Below are positions 30,667 to 47,389 of a stretch of DNA of 64,000 bases, one piece after another. The notes beneath the pieces were generated by a model that saw only the letters and a program-made list of their open reading frames with translations, made no database searches and was not told the DNA's origin. Source of the DNA: Natronospira bacteriovora (GTDB taxonomy: Bacteria; Pseudomonadota; Gammaproteobacteria; Natronospirales; Natronospiraceae); contig NZ_JAVDDT010000008.1 in the NCBI RefSeq assembly GCF_030848495.1, positions 36,001 to 100,000 on the forward strand. The letters are read 5' to 3'. Made by a program: the position numbers and the translations under genes. The first letter of the stretch is position 1. Every line of letters starts with the position of its first letter.

Positions 30667-31137
30667 TTACCAGCGGAAATGGGAGAAGGCCTTGTTGGCC
30701 TCTGCCATGCGATGCACGTCTTCCCGCTTGCGAACCGCAGCACCGCGGTTCTCGCTTGCCTCAAGAAGCTCACCGGCCAGGCGCTCATCCATGGATTTCT
30801 CACTGCGGGCGCGGGCGGCGTCGATGGTCCAGCGCATGGCCAGGGCCATCTGGCGCACCGGACGCACTTCCACGGGCACCTGATAGGTGGCACCACCCAC
30901 GCGGCGGGACTTCACCTCCACCATGGGGCGGACGTTTTCCAACGCTTTTTCCAGCAGTTCGAGGGCATCCGCACCCTTCTTTTCCTGAACATGATCCAGC
31001 GCGCCATAGACCACACGCTCGGCGACGGACTTCTTGCCATCAACCATGACCATGTTGACGAACTTCGCCAGCAGTTCGCTGCTGAACTTCGGATCCGGGA
31101 GGACCTGGCGCTTCGGAACTTCTCTTCTTCTCGGCAT
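30667..31137 (-). CDS. rpsG: 30S ribosomal protein S7
   Basis: S7 nucleates assembly of the 30S head and contacts E-site tRNA. The 156 residues match the common short form. It begins [20 protein letters not shown] and contains [20 protein letters not shown], the hairpin that touches tRNA. It lies 35 bases after rpsL. Confidence 0.99.
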   Translation of the reverse strand: MPRRREVPKRQVLPDPKFSSELLAKFVNMVMVDGKKSVAERVVYGALDHVQEKKGADALELLEKALENVRPMVEVKSRRVGGATYQVPVEVRPVRQMALAMRWTIDAARARSEKSMDERLAGELLEASENRGAAVRKREDVHRMAEANKAFSHFRW

Positions 31138-31172
31138 GACTTGTTACCCGATTCTCTTGATTAGGTGCTGGA

Positions 31173-31547
31173 TCAGGACTTCGGCTTCTTGGCGCCGTAC
31201 TTGGAACGACCCTGACGGCGATCGTTGACGCCGGCGCAGTCCAGGGCACCGCGCACGGTGTGATAACGCACACCCGGCAGGTCCTTCACTCGGCCGCCAC
31301 GAATCAGGACCACGGAGTGCTCCTGAAGGTTGTGACCCTCGCCACCGATGTAGCTACTGACTTCGTAGCCATTGGTGAGACGGACACGGGCGACTTTCCG
31401 CAGGGCGGAGTTCGGCTTCTTCGGCGTGGTCGTGTACACGCGGGTGCAGACACCGCGTTTCTGCGGCGAGGCCTGCAGGGCAGGCACGTCGCTCTTCTCG
31501 ACCGGCCGACGCCGGGGCTTGCGCACAAGCTGGTTGATGGTCGTCAT
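31173..31547 (-). CDS. rpsL: 30S ribosomal protein S12
   Basis: S12 controls decoding accuracy at the A site. The 124 residues equal E. coli. Lys43 (in [13 protein letters not shown]) and the lysine of [13 protein letters not shown] are wild-type, so no streptomycin-resistance change is present. It is first in the rpsL-rpsG-fusA-tuf segment. The 254-base gap to rpoC holds the rpoC terminator and presumably the str promoter. Confidence 0.99.
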   Translation of the reverse strand: MTTINQLVRKPRRRPVEKSDVPALQASPQKRGVCTRVYTTTPKKPNSALRKVARVRLTNGYEVSSYIGGEGHNLQEHSVVLIRGGRVKDLPGVRYHTVRGALDCAGVNDRRQGRSKYGAKKPKS

Positions 31548-31801
31548 ACGATTTCTCTCTTTGACCGTATCTTGCCCGGGGCCTTGCAGGCTCCCGGCTG
31601 AAATACAAAAACGTCCGCGCAGAAGCTGGCCCCGCGGCCAACTCCCGTCACGGCTTCACCGGCTCCGAACCGGCCCGGATACAGCGAAACCGGTTTGGAG
31701 TCAAAGACCCCCGCCGTGGGCGGGGGCCATGGAATTCCGAGTTAAGGGCGGGAATTCTAAGGAGAGCGGGCAGCCCTGTCAAGCAGGAACGCCCCGACTC
31801 C
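31548..31801 (-). other. rpoC-rpsL intergenic region
   Basis: This 254-base gap holds the rpoC terminator (31704-31727) and then about 150 bases ahead of rpsL. The latter must contain the promoter and leader of the str segment if the terminator is efficient, but no pair of hexamers stands out by eye. Confidence 0.5.
31704..31727 (-). terminator. Terminator after rpoC
   Basis: The minus strand reads CCCCCGCC-CAC-GGCGGGGGTCTTTGA. The eight-pair stem is very stable, but the T run is interrupted by one C. It separates rpoBC from the str segment. Confidence 0.7.
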
Positions 31802-36019
<4,218 letters not shown>

Positions 36020-36083
36020 GCTGTCTCCCGCCTCTATACAGGCTCGAGCTCTGAATCCGTGAACCGATGATCAGTCGCTGATC

Positions 36084-40226
<4,143 letters not shown>

Positions 40227-40331
40227 CTGGGGTATCCTCAGCGCTTTCGGACTTCCGTTGAATCAATGGCGGCAGAACCGCCGGCACGCCCTCGCCACAA
40301 CGGCGAAGGTCGCAAGCATTCAGTCTTGCCA

Positions 40332-40363
40332 TCCCCGGGCACGTGCAAGCCATGCCCCGGGGA
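40332..40363 (-). promoter_or_regulatory. Stem-loop between rplL and rpoB
   Basis: TCCCCGGGGCATG and CGTGCCCGGGGA on the minus strand can pair over about 12 positions with one bulge, around a GCTTGCA loop. No T run follows. In E. coli this interval contains an attenuator and an RNase III site; the position and structure here suggest the same function, but that is inference. Confidence 0.6.
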
Positions 40364-40446
40364 CGCGAAAAGCAGGGACAGGCCGGCGGCCGCCTGGCCA
40401 CCAGCCCGTACCCTGCATAGGCGTCTCGCCTGTTTCGAGCAACAAC

Positions 40447-40824
40447 TTACTTGAGCTCGACCTCGGCGCCTGCTTCTTCCAGATCCTTCTTGATCTTCTC
40501 GGCTTCTTCCTTCTCCACGCCTTCCTTCAGCGGGGTCGGAGCGCCTTCGACAGCTTCCTTGGCTTCCTTCAGGCCCAGGCCGGTCACGCCGCGAACGGCC
40601 TTGATGACGGCGACCTTGTTGGAACCGAAGCTCTTCAGAACCACGTCGAATTCGGTCTGCTCTTCAGCGGCAGCAGCTTCGCCACCGGCGGCAGCCGGGG
40701 CAGCAGCCACGGCAGCAGCAGCGGACACGCCGAACTTCTCTTCCATGGCGGAGATCAGGTCAACGACCTCCATCACGGTCATGTTGGAAATAGTCTCGAG
40801 GATATCTTCTTTCGAAACGGCCAT
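40447..40824 (-). CDS. rplL: 50S ribosomal protein L7/L12
   Basis: L7/L12 forms the flexible stalk that recruits translational GTPases. The 125 residues (E. coli 121) have the N-terminal dimerisation helix ([20 protein letters not shown]), an alanine-rich hinge (about 36-56) and the compact C-terminal domain with [20 protein letters not shown]. It lies 80 bases after rplJ. Confidence 0.99.
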   Translation of the reverse strand: MAVSKEDILETISNMTVMEVVDLISAMEEKFGVSAAAAVAAAPAAAGGEAAAAEEQTEFDVVLKSFGSNKVAVIKAVRGVTGLGLKEAKEAVEGAPTPLKEGVEKEEAEKIKKDLEEAGAEVELK

Positions 40825-40904
40825 TTTGCGTACTCCAATAGTGCTTTAACGATTCAGTTACCCGAGCGACAGAGTCACTCGCATGATCTGGCTATGCCGA
40901 TTTC

Positions 40905-41441
40905 TCAGGCGGCCTGCTTCTGATCCCGATAGGCGGCGAAGGTGCGGACCAGCTTGGCGTGCGGCTCGTTGAGCGTGCGCACGAACTTCTCGACAGGCGC
41001 CTTCATGACGCTCATCAGCTGGGCCAGCGCTTCGTCGCGCGTCGGCAGGGAAGCGAGGCGATCCAGTTCGGAACCCGGCAGGGCCTGTCCGCCGATGGAC
41101 ACGATCTTGGCCTGGAGCAGATCATGCTCCTTGGCAAAATCCTTGACCACGCGACCGGCAGAACCGGGGTCGTTCTGGGAGAACGCCAGCAGCAGGGGAC
41201 CCACGAGGGAATCGCCCATGCATTCGAAATCGGTACCCTCAAGGGCCCGACGCGCGAGGTTGTTCTTGACCACCCGCAGATAGACACCCGCTTCACGCGC
41301 CTTGGTACGCAGGGCATTCATCTGCTCGACGGTCAGACCACGATACTCCGCTGCAACAGCCGAATGGGCAACAGCGGCGATCTCGCTCACCTCGGCGACC
41401 ATAGCCTTTTTCTGTTCAAAACTAAGGGCCACGGTTTTCAC
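40905..41441 (-). CDS. rplJ: 50S ribosomal protein L10
   Basis: L10 anchors the L7/L12 dimers to the ribosome and, as L10-L12 complex, represses its own operon in E. coli. The 178 residues (E. coli 165) begin MKTVALSFEQKKAMVAEVSE and contain VKNNLARRALEGTDFECMGD. The C-terminal helix that binds L12 dimers is slightly extended. AGGAGG-type ribosome-binding sequence precedes the ATG. The 252-base upstream gap holds a repeat-structured leader. Confidence 0.98.
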   Translation of the reverse strand: MKTVALSFEQKKAMVAEVSEIAAVAHSAVAAEYRGLTVEQMNALRTKAREAGVYLRVVKNNLARRALEGTDFECMGDSLVGPLLLAFSQNDPGSAGRVVKDFAKEHDLLQAKIVSIGGQALPGSELDRLASLPTRDEALAQLMSVMKAPVEKFVRTLNEPHAKLVRTFAAYRDQKQAA

Positions 41442-41693
41442 CTCCTGGCTGTGTGTTCCGGCTCAACGAGCCATCCCACGTTACCGTTCACAATCGAACG
41501 GTGTTCCTTCACCGTTCGCCGTTACAACGGTGTCCGTCACCAGGGTGATCCTGACTCGGGTAACACCGTCTGCGTGAGCCGACGTACTCGCCATTAAGCC
41601 GCAGGAGAAAAGCTGCGACACTCACGGTCTTTGACGCATCGCGGAAGCCGGAGCCGACCGCGAGTACCTCAAAAGCGCTACTTCCCTCTTTCC
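41442..41693 (-). promoter_or_regulatory. rplJ leader with alternating complementary repeats
   Basis: The gap between rplA and rplJ is where the L10 leader lies in other Gammaproteobacteria. Here short complementary blocks alternate along the plus strand: ACCGTTC (41483), GAACGGTG (41496), CACCGTTC (41510), AACGGTG (41526) and CACCGT (41565). Each block can pair with either neighbour, so several mutually exclusive hairpins are possible. That suits an autoregulatory switch. A match to the Rfam L10 leader consensus was not established by eye. Confidence 0.55.
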
Positions 41694-42383
41694 TTAGAGG
41701 GAAGCCTGGTCCACCGACAGACCCGGACCCATGGTCGAGGAGACGGTGACCTTCTTCATGTAGATACCCTTCGCCGCACTGGGCTTGGCCTTGTTCAGGT
41801 CAGCCAGCAGAGCATTCAGGTTTTCCTTCAGCGCGGCAGGATCGAAATCCACCTTGCCGATGGTGCAATGAATGATGCCCGACTTGTCAGTGCGGTAACG
41901 CACCTGACCTGCCTTGGCATTCTTGACGGCAGTGGCCACGTCGGGGGTCACGGTGCCGACCTTGGGGTTCGGCATCAGACCACGCGGGCCGAGAATCTGA
42001 CCCAGCTGACCGACCACACGCATGGCATCGGGGCTGGCGATCACCACGTCAAAATCCATGTTGCCCTTCTTCACTTCTTCCGCCAGGTCGTCCATGCCGA
42101 CGATGTCGGCACCGGCTTCCTTGGCGGCGTCCTCATTGGGACCCTGGGTAAAGACGGCCACACGAACCGACTTGCCAGTGCCGTTGGGCAGCACGGTGGA
42201 ACCACGCACGACCTGATCGGATTTGCGGGGATCCACGCCGAGATTCACGGCAACATCAACGGATTCCTTGAACTTCACACCGCTGAGCTCCTTGATCAGC
42301 GCAAGAGCGTCATCCACCGGATACAGCTTGCCCGGCTCGACCTTCTCGCGGATCTGCTTCATTCGCTTGGTCAGCTTCGCCAT
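41694..42383 (-). CDS. rplA: 50S ribosomal protein L1
   Basis: L1 forms the mobile stalk at the E site and in E. coli represses the rplK-rplA mRNA. From ATG 42383 ([20 protein letters not shown]) it has 229 residues (E. coli 234). Core motifs are [20 protein letters not shown] and [20 protein letters not shown]. One base separates it from the rplK stop, indicating translational coupling. Confidence 0.98.
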   Translation of the reverse strand: MAKLTKRMKQIREKVEPGKLYPVDDALALIKELSGVKFKESVDVAVNLGVDPRKSDQVVRGSTVLPNGTGKSVRVAVFTQGPNEDAAKEAGADIVGMDDLAEEVKKGNMDFDVVIASPDAMRVVGQLGQILGPRGLMPNPKVGTVTPDVATAVKNAKAGQVRYRTDKSGIIHCTIGKVDFDPAALKENLNALLADLNKAKPSAAKGIYMKKVTVSSTMGPGLSVDQASL

Positions 42384-42384
42384 G

Positions 42385-42816
42385 TCAGAGACCCTCCACG
42401 TCAAGGCCCATACTGCGGGCACTGCCGGCGATGATCTTCACCGCCTGATCCATATCAAAAGCGTTCAGGTCGGGCATCTTGGTCTTGGCGATCTCTTCGA
42501 GCTGCTCGCGGGTGACCTTGCCCACCTTGACGGTGTTGGGGGTCGCACTACCCGACTTGATGCCGGCGGCCTTCTTGAGAAGAATGGCAGCAGGCGGCGT
42601 CTTGGTAATGAAGGTGAAGCTGCGGTCGCTGTAGACGGTAATCACGACGGGTGTCGGCAGGCCGGGCTCAATGCTCTGGGTAGCGGCATTGAAGGCCTTG
42701 CAGAACTCCATGATGTTGACGCCATGCTGACCGAGCGCAGGACCGACGGGCGGACTGGGATTGGCCTGCCCGGCCGGAATCTGCAGCTTGATATAGCCTT
42801 CGACTTTCTTGGCCAT
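42385..42816 (-). CDS. rplK: 50S ribosomal protein L11
   Basis: L11 belongs to the GTPase-associated centre and is needed for the stringent response through RelA. From ATG 42816 ([20 protein letters not shown]) it has 143 residues (E. coli 142). [20 protein letters not shown] is the thiostrepton-binding N-domain and [19 protein letters not shown] lies in the RNA-binding C-domain. Confidence 0.98.
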   Translation of the reverse strand: MAKKVEGYIKLQIPAGQANPSPPVGPALGQHGVNIMEFCKAFNAATQSIEPGLPTPVVITVYSDRSFTFITKTPPAAILLKKAAGIKSGSATPNTVKVGKVTREQLEEIAKTKMPDLNAFDMDQAVKIIAGSARSMGLDVEGL

Positions 42817-42888
42817 GATGTGTACTCCTGTTGGGTACCGCCGGACCACTCCTCGTCCGGACTAGCGCCTTTCGGCTCCCCGGTTTGA

Positions 42889-42918
42889 CAAAACACCCGG
42901 GGCCAATGACCCCGGGTG
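42889..42918 (-). terminator. Terminator between nusG and rplK
   Basis: On the minus strand CACCCGGGG-TCATTGG-CCCCGGGTG forms a nine-pair stem followed by TTTTGTC. It lies 42 bases after the nusG stop and would separate secE-nusG from the rplK operon, as in E. coli. Confidence 0.8.
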
Positions 42919-42959
42919 ACGATGACGGGCTTCCTGCCCGCCCGATCAATTCTGATGAA

Positions 42960-43493
42960 TCAGGTCTTCTCGACCTGGCCAAACTCCAGCTCCACTGGCG
43001 TGGAACGACCGAAGATGAGAACGGAGACGCGCAGGCGGCTCTTCTCGTAATTGACCTCTTCGACCACACCATTGAAATCGGTGAAGGGGCCGTCGGTAAC
43101 ACGCACCATCTCGCCCGGCTCGAACAGAACCTTCGGGCGCGGCTTTTCGGCACCTTCCTGCACGCGGTTCAGGATCTGCTCGGCCTCGCGGTCACTGATC
43201 GGCGAGGGGCGATCACTGGAGCCACCGATAAAGCCCATGATCTTCGGCACGCTCTTGACCAGATGCCAGGTATCGTCGTTGAGCTCCATCTGCACCAGCA
43301 CATAGCCGGGGAAGAACTTGCGCTCACTCCGACGTTTCTGGCCACTGCGCATCTCCACCACTTCCTCGGTGGGCACGAGGATCTCGCCGAAGCAATCCTC
43401 CATGCCGCTGTGGCGCACCCGATCTTCCAGGGAACGCTTCACCTGATGCTCAAAGCCGGAATAGGCCTGCAGCACGTACCAGCGTTTCGCCAT
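42960..43493 (-). CDS. nusG: Transcription termination/antitermination factor NusG
   Basis: NusG binds RNA polymerase through its N-terminal domain and Rho or S10 through its C-terminal KOW domain. The 177 residues begin [20 protein letters not shown] and include [20 protein letters not shown] and, in the KOW domain, [20 protein letters not shown]. It lies three bases after secE. Confidence 0.99.
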   Translation of the reverse strand: MAKRWYVLQAYSGFEHQVKRSLEDRVRHSGMEDCFGEILVPTEEVVEMRSGQKRRSERKFFPGYVLVQMELNDDTWHLVKSVPKIMGFIGGSSDRPSPISDREAEQILNRVQEGAEKPRPKVLFEPGEMVRVTDGPFTDFNGVVEEVNYEKSRLRVSVLIFGRSTPVELEFGQVEKT

Positions 43494-43496
43494 GGA

Positions 43497-43874
43497 TCAA
43501 GCCCCCGGGTTGGTGATGTAGCCGGCACCCCAGGCGAGGAGCATGTCCACCAGCCAGAGGAAGATTGCCAGAAGAATCACCATGACCAGCACGGCAATGG
43601 TGGTCTGGGTGGTTTCCTGACGGTTCGGCCAGACCACCTTGCGCACCTCGGTCCAGGACGTGCGACCGAAACTCCAGAGACGATGCCCCTGGGAGGACTG
43701 GACCGCGACCAGCGCACCAATGACCATGAGGACAATCAGACCCAGCCAGCGAACCACGGCAGGCTCGTTGGAGAAGTAGTAAAAAGCCACCAGACCCGAC
43801 GCTGCAACCGCAGCGCCGAGCAGAAGCTTGAGGGTATCCGCCCCGCTTGTCTGAACTTCCGGCTTACCGTTCAT
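43497..43874 (-). CDS. secE: Protein translocase subunit SecE
   Basis: SecE clamps the SecY channel. The 125 residues (E. coli 127) contain two N-terminal hydrophobic helices (LLLGAAVAASGLVAFYYF; VRWLGLIVLMVIGALVAV), the conserved amphipathic TEVRKVVWPNRQETTQTT and a C-terminal helix. It forms a pair with nusG, downstream of tRNA-Trp and a terminator-like hairpin. Confidence 0.97.
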   Translation of the reverse strand: MNGKPEVQTSGADTLKLLLGAAVAASGLVAFYYFSNEPAVVRWLGLIVLMVIGALVAVQSSQGHRLWSFGRTSWTEVRKVVWPNRQETTQTTIAVLVMVILLAIFLWLVDMLLAWGAGYITNPGA

Positions 43875-43892
43875 TCGGAAACCAACCCTTCC

Positions 43893-43931
43893 AAAAACAC
43901 GAGCCGACTGGTCGCATGAAGCGCCAGTCGG
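43893..43931 (-). terminator. Terminator between tRNA-Trp and secE
   Basis: The minus strand reads CCGACTGG-CGC-TTCAT-GCG-A-CCAGTCGG and then CTCGTGTTTTTGG. The 11-pair stem with one bulge and the T5 run fit an intrinsic terminator for the tRNA-tuf-tRNA transcript. Confidence 0.75.
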
Positions 43932-43947
43932 TCCCGGGCGTGATATA

Positions 43948-44023
<76 letters not shown>

Positions 44024-44057
44024 AATTCAACTACCCACCCGAACCCTGTTCGGGCCA

Positions 44058-44085
44058 GCGGCGGCACTCCCGGGAGCGCCGCCGC
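44058..44085 (-). other. Palindromic hairpin between tuf copy 2 and tRNA-Trp
   Basis: The 28 bases form a 14-pair stem (one G-U) around a CCCGGG centre. No T run follows. It probably protects or processes the tuf mRNA 3' end, like the different hairpin after tuf copy 1. Confidence 0.65.
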
Positions 44086-44095
44086 CTCTTGCCTA

Positions 44096-45286
44096 TCAGT
44101 CGATGATCTTGGAGACGACGCCGGCACCCACGGTGCGGCCGCCTTCACGGATCGCAAAACGCAGACCGTCTTCCATGGCGATCGGCGCAATCAGGGTCAC
44201 CGTCATCTTGACGTTGTCACCCGGCATCACCATCTCGGTGCCGCTCGGCAGTTCACAGGCACCGGTCACGTCCGTGGTGCGGAAGTAGAACTGCGGGCGA
44301 TAGCCGTTGAAGAACGGGGTATGACGACCACCCTCGTCCTTGCTCAGCACATACACCTCACACTCGAACTTGGTGTGCGGGGTAATGGAACCCGGCTTCG
44401 ACAGAACCTGACCACGCTCAACGTCGTCACGCTTGGTGCCGCGCAGCAGCACGCCCACGTTGTCGCCCGCCATGCCCTGATCCAGCAGCTTGCGGAACAT
44501 CTCAACGCCGGTCACGGTGGTCTTGGTGGTCTCGCGGATACCCACGATTTCCACTTCGTCACCCACGTTCACCACCCCGCGCTCGATACGGCCCGTCACC
44601 ACGGTGCCGCGACCGGAAATGGAGAACACGTCTTCCACCGGCATCAGGAAGGTGCCGTCAATGGCACGCTCCGGCTCCGGAATGAACTCGTCCAGGGCGT
44701 CCAGCAGCTTGTTGATGGCCGGAATGCCGATGTCGGACTCGTCACCTTCCAGCGCCTTCAGCGCGGAACCAGTGATGATCGGGGTGTCGTCGCCAGGGAA
44801 GTCGTACTCGCTCAGAAGCTCGCGAACTTCCATCTCCACCAGCTCCAGAAGCTCGGCGTCATCCACCATGTCCGCCTTGTTCAGGAACACCAGAATCGCC
44901 GGCACGCCAACCTGACGGCTCAGCAGAATGTGCTCACGGGTCTGGGGCATGGGGCCGTCGGCCGCGCTCACCACCAGAATCGCACCGTCCATCTGCGCCG
45001 CACCCGTGATCATGTTCTTCACGTAGTCAGCGTGGCCCGGGCAGTCAACGTGGGCGTAGTGACGCGCGTTCGACTCGTACTCCACGTGCGCGGTGGCAAT
45101 GGTAATACCGCGCTCACGCTCTTCCGGTGCATTGTCAATATCACCGTAGTCGCGGAATTCGCCACCGTGGGAAGCACCCGCCACTTTCGTCAGCGCCGCC
45201 GTCAGCGTCGTCTTGCCATGGTCAACGTGACCAATCGTTCCAACGTTTACATGCGGCTTTGTTCTTTCAAACTTTTCCTTGGACAT
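44096..45286 (-). CDS. tuf: Elongation factor Tu, copy 2 (ATG start)
   Basis: This copy encodes the same 396 residues as the gene at 27299-28489. By eye I found about eight nucleotide differences between the two, all silent, for example at 44386, 44411, 44482, 44575 and 44612. The identity stops at the ends of the coding frame: the start is ATG here and GTG there, and the flanks differ. It lies between tRNA-Thr(GGT) and tRNA-Trp, the tufB position of Gammaproteobacteria. Confidence 0.99.
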   Translation of the reverse strand: MSKEKFERTKPHVNVGTIGHVDHGKTTLTAALTKVAGASHGGEFRDYGDIDNAPEERERGITIATAHVEYESNARHYAHVDCPGHADYVKNMITGAAQMDGAILVVSAADGPMPQTREHILLSRQVGVPAILVFLNKADMVDDAELLELVEMEVRELLSEYDFPGDDTPIITGSALKALEGDESDIGIPAINKLLDALDEFIPEPERAIDGTFLMPVEDVFSISGRGTVVTGRIERGVVNVGDEVEIVGIRETTKTTVTGVEMFRKLLDQGMAGDNVGVLLRGTKRDDVERGQVLSKPGSITPHTKFECEVYVLSKDEGGRHTPFFNGYRPQFYFRTTDVTGACELPSGTEMVMPGDNVKMTVTLIAPIAMEDGLRFAIREGGRTVGAGVVSKIID

Positions 45287-45414
45287 CCTGGTGACTCCCC
45301 GACGTGAAGACCACTACCTATACCCGAACCACCTGGAACCAGGCGGTCACAACAACAGGGGCAGCGCCAGGCGCTACCCCACCCGACCGCGGCGCACCGC
45401 GGCCTTCACATAGC

Positions 45415-45489
45415 TGGAGCCCATGGGCGGATTTGAACCGCCGGCCTCTCCCTTACCAAGGGAGTGCTCTACCCCTGAGCTACATGGGC
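45415..45489 (-). tRNA. tRNA-Thr (GGT)
   Basis: The 75-base gene begins GCCCATGTAGCTCAGGGGTA, has anticodon loop TTGGTAA closed by CTCCC/GGGAG, and ends CATGGGCTCCA with encoded CCA. It is the last tRNA before tuf copy 2. Confidence 0.97.
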
Positions 45490-45533
45490 CTACAACCGGG
45501 CCGAGCCAATAATCAGTACCCGAGCCCTCTACC

Positions 45534-45607
<74 letters not shown>

Positions 45608-45649
45608 GCGATCTCGCGACCGCCCCGACCCGTTCCCGGGTCGGCAGAC

Positions 45650-45679
45650 GCAACCGCCGGGCCAATGCCCGGCGGTTGC
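45650..45679 (-). other. Perfect 13-pair hairpin between tRNA-Tyr and tRNA-Gly
   Basis: GCAACCGCCGGGC and GCCCGGCGGTTGC flank a four-base loop (CAAT on the plus strand) with no mismatch. No T run follows, so an RNA-processing role in the tRNA precursor is more likely than termination. Confidence 0.75.
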
Positions 45680-45690
45680 ACCCTTGAAAC

Positions 45691-45775
45691 TGGTGGAGGG
45701 GGGAGGATTCGAACCTCCGAAGGCAAAGCCAGCAGATTTACAGTCTGCCCCCGTTGGCCGCTTGGGTACCCCTCC
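45691..45775 (-). tRNA. tRNA-Tyr (GTA)
   Basis: The 85-base gene has a long variable arm, starts GGAGGGGTACCCAAGCGGCC and has anticodon loop CTGTAAA within GCAGA/TCTGC. The encoded end is CACCA. Confidence 0.97.
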
Positions 45776-45792
45776 GCAAGCGTAAGCCGGGG

Positions 45793-45822
45793 ATTTTCAC
45801 CCATTCGTCAAGACCATGTCAA
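45793..45822 (-). promoter_or_regulatory. Promoter for the tRNA-Tyr/Gly/Thr-tuf transcript
   Basis: On the minus strand TTGACA (45817-45822) and GAAAAT (45793-45798) are 18 bases apart. The bases after the -10 are CCCCGGC, a GC-rich discriminator typical of stable-RNA promoters under stringent control. It lies just ahead of tRNA-Tyr. Confidence 0.6.
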
Positions 45823-45849
45823 GCGACGGAGTGACCCCAAGAGGAAAAA

Positions 45850-45925
45850 TGGAGCTGGCGACAGGAGTCGAACCCGCGACCTGCTGATTACAAATCAGCT
45901 GCTCTACCAACTGAGCTACGCCAGC
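45850..45925 (-). tRNA. tRNA-Thr (TGT)
   Basis: The 76-base gene begins GCTGGCGTAGCTCAGTTGGT, has anticodon loop TTTGTAA within GCTGA/TCAGC, and ends CGCCAGCTCCA, followed at once by T5. It is the first of the tRNA group and corresponds to thrU in E. coli. Confidence 0.97.
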
Positions 45926-45929
45926 CCGG

Positions 45930-45962
45930 AAAACGCGTCCCCGCGACCCACGGTTCGCGGGG
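45930..45962 (-). terminator. Possible terminator after the SPOR gene
   Basis: CCCCGCGA and TCGCGGGG on the minus strand form an eight-pair stem. A T4 run follows five bases later (ACGCGTTTT), so termination may be partial. It lies just past the stop of the SPOR-domain gene and before tRNA-Thr(TGT). Confidence 0.5.
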
Positions 45963-45965
45963 CGG

Positions 45966-46667
45966 TTATTCTAGCGGCTCACCCTCCCGGGTCACAAGCC
46001 ATTCATTGTCATCGGGGCACAGAGAGGGCTCGAGCCGCAACTCGCCATCCACCGGCAGGTCCATGGTCAGCCCCAGGGGAACGAGCAACCAGTAGGTGGT
46101 GCTTTCCCGCTCACGCTCACGGATTTGCGGGTCGAAACCCAGCCCGGCGATCTGCTGCTGCCGCTGGGTGGCGCGTTCCGGCGCGGAGAACAGCCCCAGG
46201 GACACACCGCCGACCGCGTCGCCGCTGGTGATGACGAAATAATCACCGGCACCGGCCTCCTCCAGCCGCCGCGCCATGGCAGCCGGATCATCGACGGCCT
46301 CCGGCGGCAGAATGACCCACCAGGCGGCGATCTCCGTCAGGGCGCGTTCATGCACATGGGGCGCGGTGATGTCCAGACTCAGGGCGTGATCCTCCAGATC
46401 GCCGCGCTCGCCGAAGGGGCCCAGGGCGAGACAACCAGCCGGATCAAAAGCCGATGGCCGGGACGGAGCGACCACCTCGGGGACCGAATCCGACTCCACC
46501 GGCGATTCACGCTCGGTCACGGTTTCAAGCTCGGCCAGCTGAAGGCCACGATCCGCCGGGGGCGTAACCAGCACGGTCTCCGGCTCCGTCTCGGGTAGCA
46601 GCCAGGCCTGCCAGGCCAGGAAAAACAGGTTGACCGCCAGGAGAAGAAGGAAGATCACTCGCAGCAT
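45966..46667 (-). CDS. SPOR-domain membrane protein
   Basis: The 233-residue protein starts at ATG 46667 with a membrane anchor (MLRVIFLLLLAVNLFFLAWQ), then an acidic proline-rich linker (about 25-75) and a C-terminal region (about 90-220) with the aromatic and glycine pattern of SPOR domains (WWVILPPEAVDDPAAMARRL, DYFVITSGDAVGGVSLGLFS). SPOR domains bind denuded peptidoglycan at the division septum. The start overlaps the coaX stop by 13 bases, and the birA-coaX-SPOR order is common in Gammaproteobacteria. The exact function is not known. Confidence 0.8.
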   Translation of the reverse strand: MLRVIFLLLLAVNLFFLAWQAWLLPETEPETVLVTPPADRGLQLAELETVTERESPVESDSVPEVVAPSRPSAFDPAGCLALGPFGERGDLEDHALSLDITAPHVHERALTEIAAWWVILPPEAVDDPAAMARRLEEAGAGDYFVITSGDAVGGVSLGLFSAPERATQRQQQIAGLGFDPQIRERERESTTYWLLVPLGLTMDLPVDGELRLEPSLCPDDNEWLVTREGEPLE

Positions 46668-47389
46668 GCCAACATCTCCCGCATCCCCTGAAAGACCAGA
46701 TCCGGCCACCACTCGATTCGTTCATTGCCCAATGGCGTACGCAGCCCGTCGGCATCGCCGCCCGTCATGATGACAGCCGCTCCCGGACAAATCCCGTCGC
46801 TGTGTGCAATGGCCTCGCGCAAGGCGCCGGTCACCGCCATCAGAGCACCGGACTGCACGCAGGCACCGGTGTCTCGGCCGGGAAAGCCGGCCGACTGATC
46901 GTCGGGGCGAGGCCGTATGCCGCTGGTCGCGCCGATCAGGCTTTCCGCCATCAGACGCAGGCCGGGAACGATGGCACCGCCTCGATGACCGCCGTCGGCA
47001 TCCACCAGGTCCAGGGTCACGGCCGTTCCGCAGTCGACGACCAGCAATGGACGATGCTGCGGCTGGCCGATCAGACGCCAGGCGGCGAGCATGGCCAGCC
47101 AGCGATCCACACCCAGGCGTACGGGCTCCTCATAGGCAATGGTCAGCCCACACAGGGCCCTGGGGGTGCGCAGGCGATGGAATGCCTCCGGACACTGCAA
47201 CGACGCCCATTCGGCCAGCGCCTGGACTGCCGCCCCCTCGCGCACGGCAGCCAGAGCGATCCTTGCCGGCCGCCAGCTCAGGGCGGGCGGGTGGTAGTCA
47301 GCATCCGAGCCACGCGCCACGATGGCGCCCTGCTCATCCACCCAGGCCCACTTGAGGCGCGTATTGCCGCAGTCCAGGAGCAAGTCCAT
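46655..47389 (-). CDS. coaX: Type III pantothenate kinase
   Basis: CoaX phosphorylates pantothenate, the first step of coenzyme A synthesis. From ATG 47389 the 244 residues show the acetate/sugar kinase fold: LLLDCGNTRLKWAW (phosphate 1 loop), LGVDRWLAMLAAW, LLVVDCGTAVTLDLVDADG and GGAIVPGLRLMAESL. The start overlaps the birA stop by one base, so the pair is translationally coupled. No type I kinase is seen in the window. Confidence 0.95.
   Translation of the reverse strand: MDLLLDCGNTRLKWAWVDEQGAIVARGSDADYHPPALSWRPARIALAAVREGAAVQALAEWASLQCPEAFHRLRTPRALCGLTIAYEEPVRLGVDRWLAMLAAWRLIGQPQHRPLLVVDCGTAVTLDLVDADGGHRGGAIVPGLRLMAESLIGATSGIRPRPDDQSAGFPGRDTGACVQSGALMAVTGALREAIAHSDGICPGAAVIMTGGDADGLRTPLGNERIEWWPDLVFQGMREMLACCE

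Noticed and set aside
31548..31700. A specific promoter for rpsL
   Set aside because: A promoter is expected here, but no convincing -35/-10 pair could be picked by eye, so none is called.
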